Shown here piece after piece: positions 8,248 to 17,968 of a DNA stretch of 64,000 nt (its first letter is position 1; the number at the start of each line of letters is the position of its first letter). The stretch covers positions 248,001 to 312,000 of the forward strand of contig JAEXRL010000030.1 of assembly GCA_023440825.1 (NCBI GenBank). Reading direction: 5' to 3'. This DNA comes from Pseudomonadota bacterium. GTDB lineage: Bacteria; Pseudomonadota; Gammaproteobacteria; Burkholderiales; Burkholderiaceae_B. The position numbers and the translations under genes are program-made. Under the pieces are notes generated by a model. It ran no database searches, was not told where the DNA came from, and saw nothing but the letters and a program-made list of their open reading frames with translations.

Positions 8248-10869
8248 ATGAAAACATCTGAAATACGCCAGAAGTTCCTGTCCTTCTTTGAATCCAAAGG
8301 GCACCACATTGTCGCTTCCTCGTCACTGGTTCCCGGAAACGATCCGACCCTGTTGTTTACGAACGCGGGTATGGTGCAGTTCAAAGATGTTTTTACTGGC
8401 AAAGAGCAACGCCCCTACGTACGGGCGACCAGCTCGCAGCGTTGTGTGCGCGCCGGTGGCAAACATAATGATCTGGAAAACGTGGGTTACACCGCCCGTC
8501 ACCACACTTTTTTTGAAATGCTGGGTAATTTCAGTTTTGGGGATTACTTCAAGCAAGATGCGATTCATTATGCTTGGGAACTGCTAACGCAAGTTTATAA
8601 GCTACCTGCAGACAAGCTGTGGGTGACGGTGTATCAGGAAGACGATGAGGCCTATGACATTTGGGCTAACGAGGTGGGCGTGCCCCGAGAGCGTATTATT
8701 CGCATCGGCGACAACGAGGGTGGACGCTACAGCTCGGATAACTTCTGGCAAATGGCCGATACTGGTCCTTGTGGGCCGTGTTCCGAGATTTTTTACGACC
8801 ATGGCCCCGATGTTTGGGGTGGGCCACCCGGATCGCCGGACGAAGATGGCGACCGCTATATCGAGGTGTGGAATCTAGTGTTCATGCAGTTTGAGCGCTC
8901 CGCGGATGGCACCATGACGCCATTGCCTAAGCCCTGTGTTGATACAGGAATGGGTTTGGAGCGTATTGCAGCAGTTTTGCAACACGTGCATTCCAACTAT
9001 GAAATCGATCTGTTCGAGTCGCTGATTGCGGCGGCGGCACGTGAAACACATACTCAGGATCTGAGCAATAATTCGTTGAAGGTAATTGCTGATCATATCC
9101 GTGCATGTAGCTTTTTGATTGTTGACGGGGTGATTCCTAGCAACGAAGGTCGTGGCTACGTCTTGCGTCGCATTATTCGCCGAGCCTTGCGCCACGGGCA
9201 TAAGCTAGGCCAAAAAGCGGTGTTTTTCCACAAGCTGGTAGCGGATCTTGCAACGCAAATGGGGCATGCTTATCCTGAACTGATCAAGCAGCAAAGCCGC
9301 ATTGAACAAGTCTTGCTCCAAGAGGAAGAGCGTTTTAGCGAAACGCTGGAAAATGGCATGCGTATTTTGGAAGCGGCCTTGGCGCAGTTGCCTGCCAAAG
9401 GTGTGCTGGACGGCCAGACCTTGTTTACTTTGTACGATACCTACGGGTTTCCTGTCGATCTTACGGCCGATATCTGTCGTGAGCGTGATATGGAGGTCGA
9501 TCTGGCGGGTTTTGAACAGGCCATGGAGCAGCAGCGAGCAACTGCGCGTGCAGCGGGCAAATTCAAGGCCGTAGAGGGTTTGCACTATAGCGGTGTAGAC
9601 ACGCGCTTTGACGGGTATGAGCGTTTGGCTGGGAGCAGTAAAGTCACGGCTTTGTATGTGGATGGTACCCAGGTGCAATCCGTAGCGCTTGGGCAAGAGG
9701 CTTTGGTCGTACTGGATAGCACTCCCTTTTATGCAGAGTCCGGTGGTCAGGTAGGCGATGCAGGCTTGTTGTTTACCCCTGTCGCGCAGTTTCAGGTGCA
9801 CGATACGCAAAAGGTGGCTGCTCAGGTATTTGGGCACCAGGGGCGTGTTATGCAGGGCGTTTTGTGTGTGGGCGACGAAGTTCAGACGCAGGTGGATGAA
9901 GCGCGTCGTGCGCGGATTATTCGTAACCACTCTGCGACTCACCTGATGCATAAGGCCTTGCATCAGGTGCTCGGTGAGCATGTACAGCAGCGTGGTTCCT
10001 TGGTCGATGCTGATAAAACCCGCTTTGACTTTGCCCATGATGCCCCCATGACGCCAGAGCAAATTTGTCAGGTCGAAGAAATTGTTAACGCACAGGTACT
10101 GGCGAATCAGCCAGTGCAGGCACAACTGATGTCTTTCGACGAAGCGGTTGCTGGCGGTGCCATGGCCTTGTTCGGCGAGAAGTACGGCGATGAGGTGCGT
10201 GTGCTGGATATAGGCTTTTCGCGCGAGTTGTGCGGTGGTACGCACGTTGCTGCGACCGGCGATATTGGGCTGTTTAAAGTGGTCTCTGAGGCAGGGGTGG
10301 CGGCCGGGATTAGGCGTTTGGAAGCCATCACCGGAGAAAATTCCTTGCATTGGGTACAGCAAAATCAGCAATTGCTGAATCAGGCTGCACAAAGCTTGCG
10401 CACCTCGCCCGATAGCTTAGTAGGGCGGATTGCAGCGCTGCAAACTCAGTTAAAAGAGCTGGAGCGTGAGCGCGAACAGTTGCAGAGTAAGCTGGCCAGT
10501 GCAGCCGGGCAGGATCTGGTGTCGCAAGCCGTTGCGTTGAATGAGCAAAGTCGCTTGTTAGTGGCTACCTTGGCGGGTACCGACCCCAAGGCCTTGCGTA
10601 CAATGGCAGATCAGCTCAAAGATAAGCTGGGTTCGGCGGTAGTGGTCTTGTCTACAGTGGTTGACGGCAAGGTCAGCCTTGTGTGCGGTGTGACCAAAGA
10701 CCTGACTGATAAGCTTAAAGCGGGTGAGCTCTTAGGCTTTGTGGCGGCACAGCTTGGTGGTAAGGGCGGTGGACGCCCCGATATGGCGATGGGCGGTGGA
10801 ACCGATGCGCATGCCTTGCCGCAAGCAAACGCCAGTGTGCAGGCCTGGGTGCAGGAAAGGTTAGGATAA
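8248..10869 (+). CDS. alaS: Alanyl-tRNA synthetase
   Basis: An 873-residue class II synthetase of normal full length. The N-terminal catalytic domain begins SEIRQKFLSFFESKGH and contains RCVRAGGKHNDLENVG and the TGPCGPCSE loop. The editing domain carries the zinc ligands HSATHLMH and CGGTHV. A coiled coil (LKELEREREQLQSKLA) leads into the C-terminal C-Ala domain, which ends in the Gly-rich GGKGGGRPDMAMGGG. It charges tRNA-Ala and clears mischarged Ser/Gly. The TusA-like gene follows after two bases. Confidence 0.98.
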   Translation: MKTSEIRQKFLSFFESKGHHIVASSSLVPGNDPTLLFTNAGMVQFKDVFTGKEQRPYVRATSSQRCVRAGGKHNDLENVGYTARHHTFFEMLGNFSFGDYFKQDAIHYAWELLTQVYKLPADKLWVTVYQEDDEAYDIWANEVGVPRERIIRIGDNEGGRYSSDNFWQMADTGPCGPCSEIFYDHGPDVWGGPPGSPDEDGDRYIEVWNLVFMQFERSADGTMTPLPKPCVDTGMGLERIAAVLQHVHSNYEIDLFESLIAAAARETHTQDLSNNSLKVIADHIRACSFLIVDGVIPSNEGRGYVLRRIIRRALRHGHKLGQKAVFFHKLVADLATQMGHAYPELIKQQSRIEQVLLQEEERFSETLENGMRILEAALAQLPAKGVLDGQTLFTLYDTYGFPVDLTADICRERDMEVDLAGFEQAMEQQRATARAAGKFKAVEGLHYSGVDTRFDGYERLAGSSKVTALYVDGTQVQSVALGQEALVVLDSTPFYAESGGQVGDAGLLFTPVAQFQVHDTQKVAAQVFGHQGRVMQGVLCVGDEVQTQVDEARRARIIRNHSATHLMHKALHQVLGEHVQQRGSLVDADKTRFDFAHDAPMTPEQICQVEEIVNAQVLANQPVQAQLMSFDEAVAGGAMALFGEKYGDEVRVLDIGFSRELCGGTHVAATGDIGLFKVVSEAGVAAGIRRLEAITGENSLHWVQQNQQLLNQAAQSLRTSPDSLVGRIAALQTQLKELEREREQLQSKLASAAGQDLVSQAVALNEQSRLLVATLAGTDPKALRTMADQLKDKLGSAVVVLSTVVDGKVSLVCGVTKDLTDKLKAGELLGFVAAQLGGKGGGRPDMAMGGGTDAHALPQANASVQAWVQERLG

Positions 10870-10871
10870 TT

Positions 10872-11123
10872 ATGCAAAATACTGCATTTGACTTTACGCA
10901 GGTCACTATGGAGCTGGATGCTTCGGGGTTGAAGTGTCCCTTGCCCATATTGCGCGCTAAAAAGGCGCTGGCTCAGTTAGAGTCGGGGCAAGTATTATCA
11001 ATACTGACTACCGACACGCATGCCGTACAGGACTTTCAGGCATTTTGCCAGCAAACTGGTAATGCGTTGCTGTTACAGCAAACTGAAGGAGAAAAAACAC
11101 AGCATATTTTGCGTCGTCGCTAA
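10872..11123 (+). CDS. TusA/SirA-family sulfur carrier protein
   Basis: An 83-residue TusA-family protein. The hallmark CPxP motif (LDASGLKCPLPILRAKKAL) has the cysteine that carries persulfide sulfur in this family, and the short alpha/beta fold length is complete. It directly follows alaS, a common arrangement in Burkholderiales. TusA proper serves tRNA 2-thiouridine synthesis, but several paralogues exist, so I give no gene symbol. Confidence 0.85.
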   Translation: MQNTAFDFTQVTMELDASGLKCPLPILRAKKALAQLESGQVLSILTTDTHAVQDFQAFCQQTGNALLLQQTEGEKTQHILRRR

Positions 11124-11193
11124 TAGTCGAGTTAAAATAAGACGCAGTTTGTTGTGTTTTATGAACTTTATAGGGGTTTATGGTGCATCTGAT

Positions 11194-11223
11194 TTGCAGT
11201 GTAGGCCCTAACAGTGCTAGAAT
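11194..11223 (+). promoter_or_regulatory. Candidate sigma-70 promoter for rpsP-rimM-trmD
   Basis: TTGCAG (11194-11199) and TAGAAT (11218-11223) are separated by 18 bases and lie about 40 bases before the rpsP start, in an otherwise empty gap. Confidence 0.45.
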
Positions 11224-11262
11224 TTTTTGTTTACCGTTTACCTTACAATAAAGGGATTATCA

Positions 11263-11523
11263 ATGGTGGTAATTCGCTTGGCCCGTGGTGGCTCCAAAAA
11301 GCGTCCGTTTTACAATGTAGTAGCTGCCGAGGCACGCGATCGCCGCGATGGTCGTTTCATTGAAAGATTGGGCTTTTACAATCCTGTTGGTGGCGAAGGT
11401 CATGAAAACCTGCGCTTACACATGGACCGTGTAAAACACTTCACCGACAATGGTGCTCAGGTTAGCCCGGCTGTGGCTCGCCTAATCAAAGAGTACAACG
11501 CTAAAGTAGCATCCGCTGCCTAA
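11263..11523 (+). CDS. rpsP: 30S ribosomal protein S16
   Basis: An 86-residue S16, beginning MVVIRLARGGSKKRPFYNVV, the family signature. I used the ATG at 11263, preceded by AAAGGG; the frame is open to a TTG at 11227 but that extension is not conserved-looking. It heads the rpsP-rimM-trmD block. Confidence 0.97.
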   Translation: MVVIRLARGGSKKRPFYNVVAAEARDRRDGRFIERLGFYNPVGGEGHENLRLHMDRVKHFTDNGAQVSPAVARLIKEYNAKVASAA

Positions 11524-11556
11524 GCTTAGTGTGCTTTTGCTGCTTGGCTAGTGTCT

Positions 11557-12153
11557 ATGCGACAAGCTCCTGAAGACCTCGTCGAATTAGGGCGTGTAGC
11601 CTCTGCATACGGAGTTAAAGGCTGGATCAAGGTTATTCCTCACGCCAGCCAATCCGATAGCCTCAAGCAAGCCAAAGTCTGGTGGTTAAAAGCGCCCGTG
11701 CCTGGTTCTAAGGCGGGCGCTTTTTCGTCTGCTCGTGCCTATACTGTGCAGACTGTTAAGCAGCATGGTGCTACGCTGCTTGTTCAGCTAGAGGGCGTGT
11801 CAGACCGCGATGTGGCTCACGCTATGAAAGCCCAGACTGTTTGGGTGGCTAGGGATGACTTTGCACCGCTCAAAGTGGGTGAGTACTACTGGGTTGATCT
11901 GATCGACTGCGACTTTTACGCTGAAGCACAGGGCTTGCCTCACTATATGGGGCGTGTGGCCGATGTGTTTGATAATGGTGCGCATGCTGTATTGGTGATT
12001 GCCTATGGTGTCCGTGATGCTGAAGGCGTATTTCAAGCCATGCTAGACGAGAAATCGCGACCCATAGAAGAGCTAGTTCCTTTTGTTGAGGCAATTGTGC
12101 ATACTGTGGATCTTGCCAAGCGTAAATTGCTTAGCCATTGGTCTACACCTTAA
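11557..12153 (+). CDS. rimM: Ribosome maturation factor RimM
   Basis: A 198-residue 16S rRNA processing factor that binds S19 and helps mature the 30S head. The N-terminal RimM barrel is seen in LVELGRVASAYGVKGWIKV, and the C-terminal PRC-barrel region in GEYYWVDLIDCDFY. An in-frame GTG at 11551 would add two residues; no strong ribosome site separates the choices. It lies between rpsP and trmD in the usual order. Confidence 0.95.
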   Translation: MRQAPEDLVELGRVASAYGVKGWIKVIPHASQSDSLKQAKVWWLKAPVPGSKAGAFSSARAYTVQTVKQHGATLLVQLEGVSDRDVAHAMKAQTVWVARDDFAPLKVGEYYWVDLIDCDFYAEAQGLPHYMGRVADVFDNGAHAVLVIAYGVRDAEGVFQAMLDEKSRPIEELVPFVEAIVHTVDLAKRKLLSHWSTP

Positions 12154-12196
12154 ATCAGGTTTACACCTGTTTTTCTTGCCCTAGGGCTGTATAGCT

Positions 12197-12943
12197 ATGC
12201 GTTTTGATGCCCTGACACTCTTTCCCGATATGTTTGCTCTGCTCAGCCAGTCTGGTGTAACCGGGCGTGCGCACAAGCAGGGCTTATGGTCTATGCATAC
12301 CTGTAATCCGCGTGACTTCACATGCGATGTGCATCGTACGGTAGACGATAGGCCTTACGGTGGCGGACCAGGCATGGTGATGCTGGCCGAACCGCTGGAG
12401 CAGGCGCTTGATCAGGTGCAGGCAGAGCGACAAGATCAGGCGCCAGTAATTTTGATGAGTCCAGTGGGGCAGCGCTTTGATCAGGCCATGGCACAAGACA
12501 TCGCTACTGCTGGAGTGGGGGCGATTTTTGTTTGCGGGCGATATGAAGGCATAGATCAGCGCTTCATTGATAAACGCGTACATGCCGAAGTATCCATGGG
12601 GGACTTTGTGTTGTCAGGGGGAGAGATTCCCGCTCTGGCCGTCATGGATGCGGTGCTGCGTTTATTGCCCGGTGTATTGAACACGGCAGAGTCGGCCGTC
12701 CAGGACTCGTTTCACAGCGGCAATAGTGGCTTGTTAGATAGTCCGCATTACACTCGTCCGGAAAACTACCATGGCGTTGCGGTGCCCGAGGTGCTTTTGT
12801 CGGGTCATCATCTGCGTATTGCGCAATGGCGTCGCGAGCAATCTTTGCGCCTTACCTTGCTGCGCCGTCCGGACTTACTGGATCAAGCCCGTGCAGCGGG
12901 TCATCTAAGTCTGGCTGACGAGCGCTATTTAGCCAGTCTGTAA
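12197..12943 (+). CDS. trmD: tRNA (guanine-37-N1)-methyltransferase
   Basis: A 248-residue SPOUT methyltransferase that makes m1G37 in tRNAs and prevents +1 frameshifting. Seen are the N-terminal MRFDALTLFPDMF, DRPYGGGPGMVM, FVCGRYEGIDQRF and the knotted S-adenosylmethionine site EVSMGDFVLSGGE, plus HYTRPE. It ends the rpsP-rimM-trmD operon and is followed by a terminator; rplS, often next, is not here. Confidence 0.97.
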   Translation: MRFDALTLFPDMFALLSQSGVTGRAHKQGLWSMHTCNPRDFTCDVHRTVDDRPYGGGPGMVMLAEPLEQALDQVQAERQDQAPVILMSPVGQRFDQAMAQDIATAGVGAIFVCGRYEGIDQRFIDKRVHAEVSMGDFVLSGGEIPALAVMDAVLRLLPGVLNTAESAVQDSFHSGNSGLLDSPHYTRPENYHGVAVPEVLLSGHHLRIAQWRREQSLRLTLLRRPDLLDQARAAGHLSLADERYLASL

Positions 12944-12964
12944 TAAGCTTTATCTAGTCTTGTT

Positions 12965-12988
12965 ACCCTGTCGTGAGGCAGGGTTTTT
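12965..12988 (+). terminator. Rho-independent terminator after trmD
   Basis: Stem ACCCTG / CAGGGT with an 8-base loop, followed by a run of T, 21 bases past the trmD stop. Confidence 0.7.
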
Positions 12989-13129
12989 GCCGTGGGTTTT
13001 ATTGGCTTGACGCGTTATTGTATTGAAATACGTAGCGCTGTCAGGTAGTGGGTTCTTGTGTGCCTAAGTCCTAAGTGGGTGTGTGGGTATCCGGGTATGG
13101 CAGGCGACGAAAATGGTATTGTATTTTCA

Positions 13130-13150
13130 CCGTTGAGCCTATATCAACGG
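13130..13150. promoter_or_regulatory. Inverted repeat upstream of the aldehyde dehydrogenase
   Basis: A perfect 7-bp inverted repeat, CCGTTGA-N7-TCAACGG, lies 52 bases before the start codon. Its size and place suit an operator for a dimeric regulator. No regulator gene is adjacent, so the partner is unknown. Confidence 0.45.
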
Positions 13151-13202
13151 CCGAGCAGTAAGGTGGTTCCTCATTCATGGTGACTGTTAAAGGAGCATCA
13201 AG

Positions 13203-14729
13203 ATGAATCTGGCAGACTTAAAGCAGCTTGGTATCAATATAGAATTCCCCTTTAAAAACCGTTATGACAATTATATTGGGGGAAAGTGGGTAGCGCCCAT
13301 GGCGGGTAATTACTTTGATAATGTCTCTCCTATTACTGGGCAGGTGTTTTGTCAGGTCGCGCGTTCGGATGCTGACGATATTAATGTAGCCCTGGATGCG
13401 GCACATGCTGTGCGACAGCAGTGGGCCAATACATCGGTGGCCGAGCGTTCAGCGCTATTGTTAAAAGTCGCCGATCGCATCGAGCAGAATCTGGAGCGTT
13501 TGGCTCTGGCCGAGTCTATTGATAACGGTAAGCCCTTGCGCGAAACCATGGCGGCCGATTTGCCTTTGGCGGTCGATCATTTCCGTTATTTTGCAGCCTG
13601 CGTACGTGCACAAGAGGGGGCAATCTCAGACCTGGATAGCAATACGGTGGCTTATCATTTCAATGAGCCTATAGGCGTAGTGGGGCAAATTATTCCTTGG
13701 AACTTTCCCTTATTGATGGCCGCGTGGAAGCTGGCTCCGGCTTTGGCGGCAGGTTGCCCTGTGGTGATGAAGCCGGCTGAGCAAACGCCTGCCTCGATTA
13801 TGGTGTTAATGGAAACCATAGGCGATCTTTTGCCGCCTGGGGTAGTTAATATTGTGAATGGTTACGGTAAGGAGGCGGGTGAGGCGCTGGCTAGCAGTAC
13901 TCGTATCGCCAAAATCGCCTTTACTGGATCGACTCCGGTGGGTAAGCACATCTTACGTAATGCGGCTGATACCTTGATACCTGCCACCGTTGAGTTAGGG
14001 GGTAAAAGTCCTAATATTTTCTTTGAGGATGTGATGTCTGCGGACGATGCGTTTTTGAATAAGGCGCTGGAGGGCGCGGCCATGTTTGCCTTGAATCAAG
14101 GCGAGGTATGCACCGCACCGTCTCGTTTATTGGTGCAGGAATCTATTTACGAGCGTTTCATCGAGAAAGTGGTGGCACGTGTAGAGCAGATCAAAAAAGG
14201 CCACCCTCTGGATAAAAGTACGATGGTGGGCGCCCAAGTCTCTCAGGCTCAGATGGATAGGATTATGAGCTATATCGATTTGGGTCGTGCTGAGGGCGCA
14301 ACATGCCTGACCGGCGGAGAGCGCAATCGTATGGGGGGTGGTTTGGATGATGGCTTTTACATCAGTCCAACCATGCTATTGGGTGAAAACAGCATGCGCG
14401 TTTTTCAGGAGGAGATCTTCGGACCGGTAGCGGCCGTGACGACGTTTAAAGATGAGGAAGAGGCCTTGGCCATTGCCAACGATACGATTTATGGCTTGGG
14501 TGCAGGTGTGTGGAGTCGCGATGGCTCACGAGCGTATCGTATGGGGCGAGGTATACAGGCTGGACGTGTCTGGACTAATTGCTATCATATTTATCCCGCT
14601 CATGCGGCATTTGGGGGGTATAAGCAGTCCGGCATAGGTCGTGAAACCCATAAAATGGCCTTGGCGAATTATCAGCAGACCAAATGTCTGATGGTTAGCT
14701 ATAGTGATCAGGCATTGGGCTTTTTCTAA
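13203..14729 (+). CDS. NAD-dependent aldehyde dehydrogenase (ExaC/AcoD-like)
   Basis: A 508-residue NAD(P)-dependent aldehyde dehydrogenase. The active-site region shows the general-base Glu (TVELGGKSPNIFF) and the nucleophilic Cys (LNQGEVCTAPSR); the NAD-binding IPWNFPLLMAAWKLAP and TGSTPVGKHI are also clear. Length and the EVCTAPSR context resemble the ExaC/AcoD acetaldehyde dehydrogenases that serve ethanol or acetoin catabolism. GGAGC lies before the ATG. It is a single-gene unit between two terminators, probably inducible given the inverted repeat upstream. Substrate is inferred only from resemblance. Confidence 0.9.
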   Translation: MNLADLKQLGINIEFPFKNRYDNYIGGKWVAPMAGNYFDNVSPITGQVFCQVARSDADDINVALDAAHAVRQQWANTSVAERSALLLKVADRIEQNLERLALAESIDNGKPLRETMAADLPLAVDHFRYFAACVRAQEGAISDLDSNTVAYHFNEPIGVVGQIIPWNFPLLMAAWKLAPALAAGCPVVMKPAEQTPASIMVLMETIGDLLPPGVVNIVNGYGKEAGEALASSTRIAKIAFTGSTPVGKHILRNAADTLIPATVELGGKSPNIFFEDVMSADDAFLNKALEGAAMFALNQGEVCTAPSRLLVQESIYERFIEKVVARVEQIKKGHPLDKSTMVGAQVSQAQMDRIMSYIDLGRAEGATCLTGGERNRMGGGLDDGFYISPTMLLGENSMRVFQEEIFGPVAAVTTFKDEEEALAIANDTIYGLGAGVWSRDGSRAYRMGRGIQAGRVWTNCYHIYPAHAAFGGYKQSGIGRETHKMALANYQQTKCLMVSYSDQALGFF

Positions 14730-14790
14730 TGCCGTAGCGCTTACCTTGCCTAGAAGTCTGGACGCTAAGAATCTGGGTGTAAGTATAAAA

Positions 14791-14829
14791 AACCCCCTGT
14801 CTGTAATTGAGTTGCAGGCAGGGGGTTTT
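14791..14829. terminator. Bidirectional terminator between aldehyde dehydrogenase and valS
   Basis: Stem AACCCCCTG / CAGGGGGTT flanked by an A-run on the left and TTTT on the right, so it can serve both convergent genes. Confidence 0.85.
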
Positions 14830-14847
14830 GGCGTCAAGGTTTAGGAC

Positions 14848-17706
14848 TTAGCCTAAGCGTGCATACTGCTCTTGCACCTTGCTGAGTGTTTCCGCGAATT
14901 GCGCAGCGCGCTGGCGTTCTTGCTCAACCACGGCGGCCGGGGCGCGCTCTACAAAGCTGGCATTGTTAAGTTTGCCTTGTGCTTTGCTGATTTCTCCCTG
15001 CAGGCGTTCGATTTCCTTGCTCAGGCGTGCCTGCTCAGCGGCTACGTCGATTTCTACGTGTAGCATAAGCTGGCAGTCTCCTACAACTTGTACTGGAGCG
15101 CCCGCATCGGGTAGTTGGTCTACGATTTGAACGTCTTGGAGTTTACCCAGCGCTGCCAAGTACGCGCTATTGCGCTTCAAGGTTTCTTGTTGGCCTTGCG
15201 CAATGAGGGGGACTCGCTCGGCGGGTGAAAGATTCATTTCGCCGCGCAGGGCACGGATAGCGTCGACCTGTGCCTTCAGTTCGCTCACCAGGGCTTCGGC
15301 TTGTTCATCGATGGCCTGCGGGTTGGCTACGGGATAAGGCTGTATCGAGATACTTGTTACGTCAGAGGCTGCACGTTTGCCAGCAACGACGGACACTTTT
15401 TGCCATAGTTCTTCGGTAATGAAGGGGATAATGGGGTGTGCCAGGCGCAGAACGACTTCGAGTACGCGAATCAGAGTGCGACGGGTCGCGAGTTGCTCTG
15501 CGGGGCTGCCGTGTTGTATCTGGATTTTTGCCAGTTCCAGATACCAGTCGCAATACTCGTCCCAGACAAAGTGATAAATGGCATTGGCGATATTATCGAA
15601 GCGATAATCGCTAAAGCCTCGTTCTGCGTCTTGTTCCAGGCGCTGCAAAAGGCTAATAATCCACTTGTCGGCAAACGATAGGCTGACTTCTGCTTGTGGA
15701 TTGTCCAGTTGCAAATCGTGTGTTTCGGTATTCATCAGCACGAAACGAGTGGCGTTCCAGAGCTTGTTGCCAAAGTTGCGATAGCCCTCGCAGCGTTTCA
15801 TGTCAAAGTTAATATTACGCCCCAGTGTGGCATAGGCAGACATGGTAAAGCGCAAAGCATCTGTACCGTAGGCAGGAATGCCATTGGGATAGTCTTTGCG
15901 AGTACGCTTGGCAATGCTTTGCGCCTGTTTGGGATTCATTAGGCCATAAGTACGTTTTTTGACCAGCTCCTCAAGGCTGATCCCGTCAATGAGGTCAACG
16001 GGGTCTATGGTGTTGCCGCGTGACTTACTCATTTTCTTGCCTTCCATGTCGCAGACCAAGCCATGGACATAGACGGTGTGGAAGGGCACTTTTCCGGTAA
16101 GGTGCATGCTCATCATGACCATGCGTGCGACCCAGAAGAAGATGATGTCAAAGCCGGTAACCAGTACGCTGGACGGTAAATAACGCTCTAGGTCTGGTGT
16201 TTGCTCTGGCCAGCCTAAATCGGTAAAGGGCACCAGGGCGGAGGAAAACCACGTGTCCAGCACGTCCTCGTCGCGTCGTAAAGGGCCGTCTACACCGGCT
16301 GCTTTCGCTTTTTCCAGGGCTTCGGCTTCATCACGAGCCACAAAGATAGCGCCGTTGTCGGCATACCAGGCGGGAATCTGGTGGCCCCACCAAAGCTGAC
16401 GTGAGATACACCAGTCTTGAATATTGTGTAGCCATTGGTTGTAAGTATTACGCCAGTTGTCGGGGTAGAACTGTACGCGGCCGTCGGCGACCACCTCTAG
16501 GGCGACGTCTGTAATGCTTTTGCCAGGGTGCAAGCTATCAGCAGGTGCGGCTTGGCTCATGGCAACAAACCACTGGTCTGTGAGCATGGGCTCGATGATG
16601 ACGCCTGTGCGGTCGCCTCGTGGCACCATGAGTTTATGTGGTTTGACTGCTTGTAATAAGCCTAAGGCTTCCAGATCGGCTACCACGCGTTGGCGGGCCT
16701 CGAAGCGCTCCAGGCCTCGGTAAGGCTCGGGAGCAGCATCATTGATGTGGGCATCCAGAGTCAGGATGCTGATCATGTCCAACTGGTGGCGCTGACCTAC
16801 CGCGTAGTCGTTAAAGTCGTGGGCGGGGGTGACTTTCACCACACCAGTGCCGAACTCACGATCCACGTACTCGTCGGCAATAATCGGTATTTCGCGGCCT
16901 ACCAGAGGCAGTGTGACTGTTTGGCCGATGAGGGCGGCGTAACGCTCGTCCTCGGGATGGACCATCACAGCGGTATCTCCCAGCATGGTTTCTGGGCGTG
17001 TGGTGGCGACCACCAGATGCGTTAAGCCATGCTGTGGTGTGCTTAATGGGTAGCGTAGCTCCCACATATGGCCGTCTTCTTCTTCGCTGACCACTTCCAG
17101 ATCGGACACGGCGGTACCCAGTACCGGGTCCCAGTTGACTAAACGTTTGCCACGGTAGATTAGGCCTTGTTCGTAAAGGCGGACGAAGGTCTCAATCACG
17201 CCTCGTGACAGCTTACTGTCCATGGTGAAGTACTCGCGCTCCCAGTCGCACGAGGCACCCAGGCGTCGGAACTGCTGAGTAATAGCGTTACCGGATTGCT
17301 CTTTCCATTCCCAGACCTTACCCAGGAACTGCTCTCGTCCCAGATCGTGGCGGCTGATACCTTGTGCATCGAGCTGGCGCTCTACGACGATTTGGGTAGC
17401 GATGCCAGCATGGTCAGTACCAGGGATATAAGCGGTGTCATCGCCTTTCATGCGGTGGTAACGCGTGAGACCATCCATGATGGTTTGGTTAAACGCGTGT
17501 CCCATGTGCAGGGTGCCAGTGACGTTAGGGGGCGGCGACTGGATGACAAAAGGCTGGCTGTTATGGCTGGGGTCGGGCTGGACGTGCTGGCCCCCTCTAA
17601 AGTAACCGCTTTGTTCCCAGCGAGCGTACCAGTGCTGTTCTAATTCTTGGGGGTCAAAGCTTTTGGACAGTTGATCTTCGGTTGAGGGGGCGGATGAGTT
17701 GGTCAT
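14848..17706 (-). CDS. valS: Valyl-tRNA synthetase
   Basis: A 952-residue class I synthetase. The HIGH-type motif is in PPPNVTGTLHMGHAF, the KMSKS loop in GKKMSKSRG, and the editing domain has TTRPETMLGDTAV. The C-terminal coiled coil (LSKEIERLQGEISKAQGKL) contacts tRNA. I placed the start at ATG 17706 (MTNSSAPSTEDQ); an upstream TTG at 17733 keeps the frame open. The gene is convergent with the aldehyde dehydrogenase and divergent from ndk. Confidence 0.97.
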   Translation of the reverse strand: MTNSSAPSTEDQLSKSFDPQELEQHWYARWEQSGYFRGGQHVQPDPSHNSQPFVIQSPPPNVTGTLHMGHAFNQTIMDGLTRYHRMKGDDTAYIPGTDHAGIATQIVVERQLDAQGISRHDLGREQFLGKVWEWKEQSGNAITQQFRRLGASCDWEREYFTMDSKLSRGVIETFVRLYEQGLIYRGKRLVNWDPVLGTAVSDLEVVSEEEDGHMWELRYPLSTPQHGLTHLVVATTRPETMLGDTAVMVHPEDERYAALIGQTVTLPLVGREIPIIADEYVDREFGTGVVKVTPAHDFNDYAVGQRHQLDMISILTLDAHINDAAPEPYRGLERFEARQRVVADLEALGLLQAVKPHKLMVPRGDRTGVIIEPMLTDQWFVAMSQAAPADSLHPGKSITDVALEVVADGRVQFYPDNWRNTYNQWLHNIQDWCISRQLWWGHQIPAWYADNGAIFVARDEAEALEKAKAAGVDGPLRRDEDVLDTWFSSALVPFTDLGWPEQTPDLERYLPSSVLVTGFDIIFFWVARMVMMSMHLTGKVPFHTVYVHGLVCDMEGKKMSKSRGNTIDPVDLIDGISLEELVKKRTYGLMNPKQAQSIAKRTRKDYPNGIPAYGTDALRFTMSAYATLGRNINFDMKRCEGYRNFGNKLWNATRFVLMNTETHDLQLDNPQAEVSLSFADKWIISLLQRLEQDAERGFSDYRFDNIANAIYHFVWDEYCDWYLELAKIQIQHGSPAEQLATRRTLIRVLEVVLRLAHPIIPFITEELWQKVSVVAGKRAASDVTSISIQPYPVANPQAIDEQAEALVSELKAQVDAIRALRGEMNLSPAERVPLIAQGQQETLKRNSAYLAALGKLQDVQIVDQLPDAGAPVQVVGDCQLMLHVEIDVAAEQARLSKEIERLQGEISKAQGKLNNASFVERAPAAVVEQERQRAAQFAETLSKVQEQYARLG

Positions 17707-17968
17707 AGTGTTACGAGTTAGAGTGTGGCGCAAACAAGAATGGGCTAAAGCGTGCTGAAGTCACTGCAAGTTGTGCGTCAAAAAAGTAAAGATTAAAGAC
17801 ATCATTTTAAGATGTAGCCGAGCGTCGTGGGCGTGCTAAAATTCTAGGTTGCCGTAAATACGACGAAAGTGCTTGTTTTTATTAGCAAAACGTATATCGG
17901 TGTGCTGGCATGCGCTTTCGTCTACGTTGCAAGACTACACTATATATTGTTATTACTTGGATTTTCAC

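Noticed and set aside
9205..10392. A 395-codon open frame antisense to alaS
   Set aside because: It lies wholly opposite a certain gene, its protein has no recognisable domain, and its composition looks like a reverse-frame shadow.
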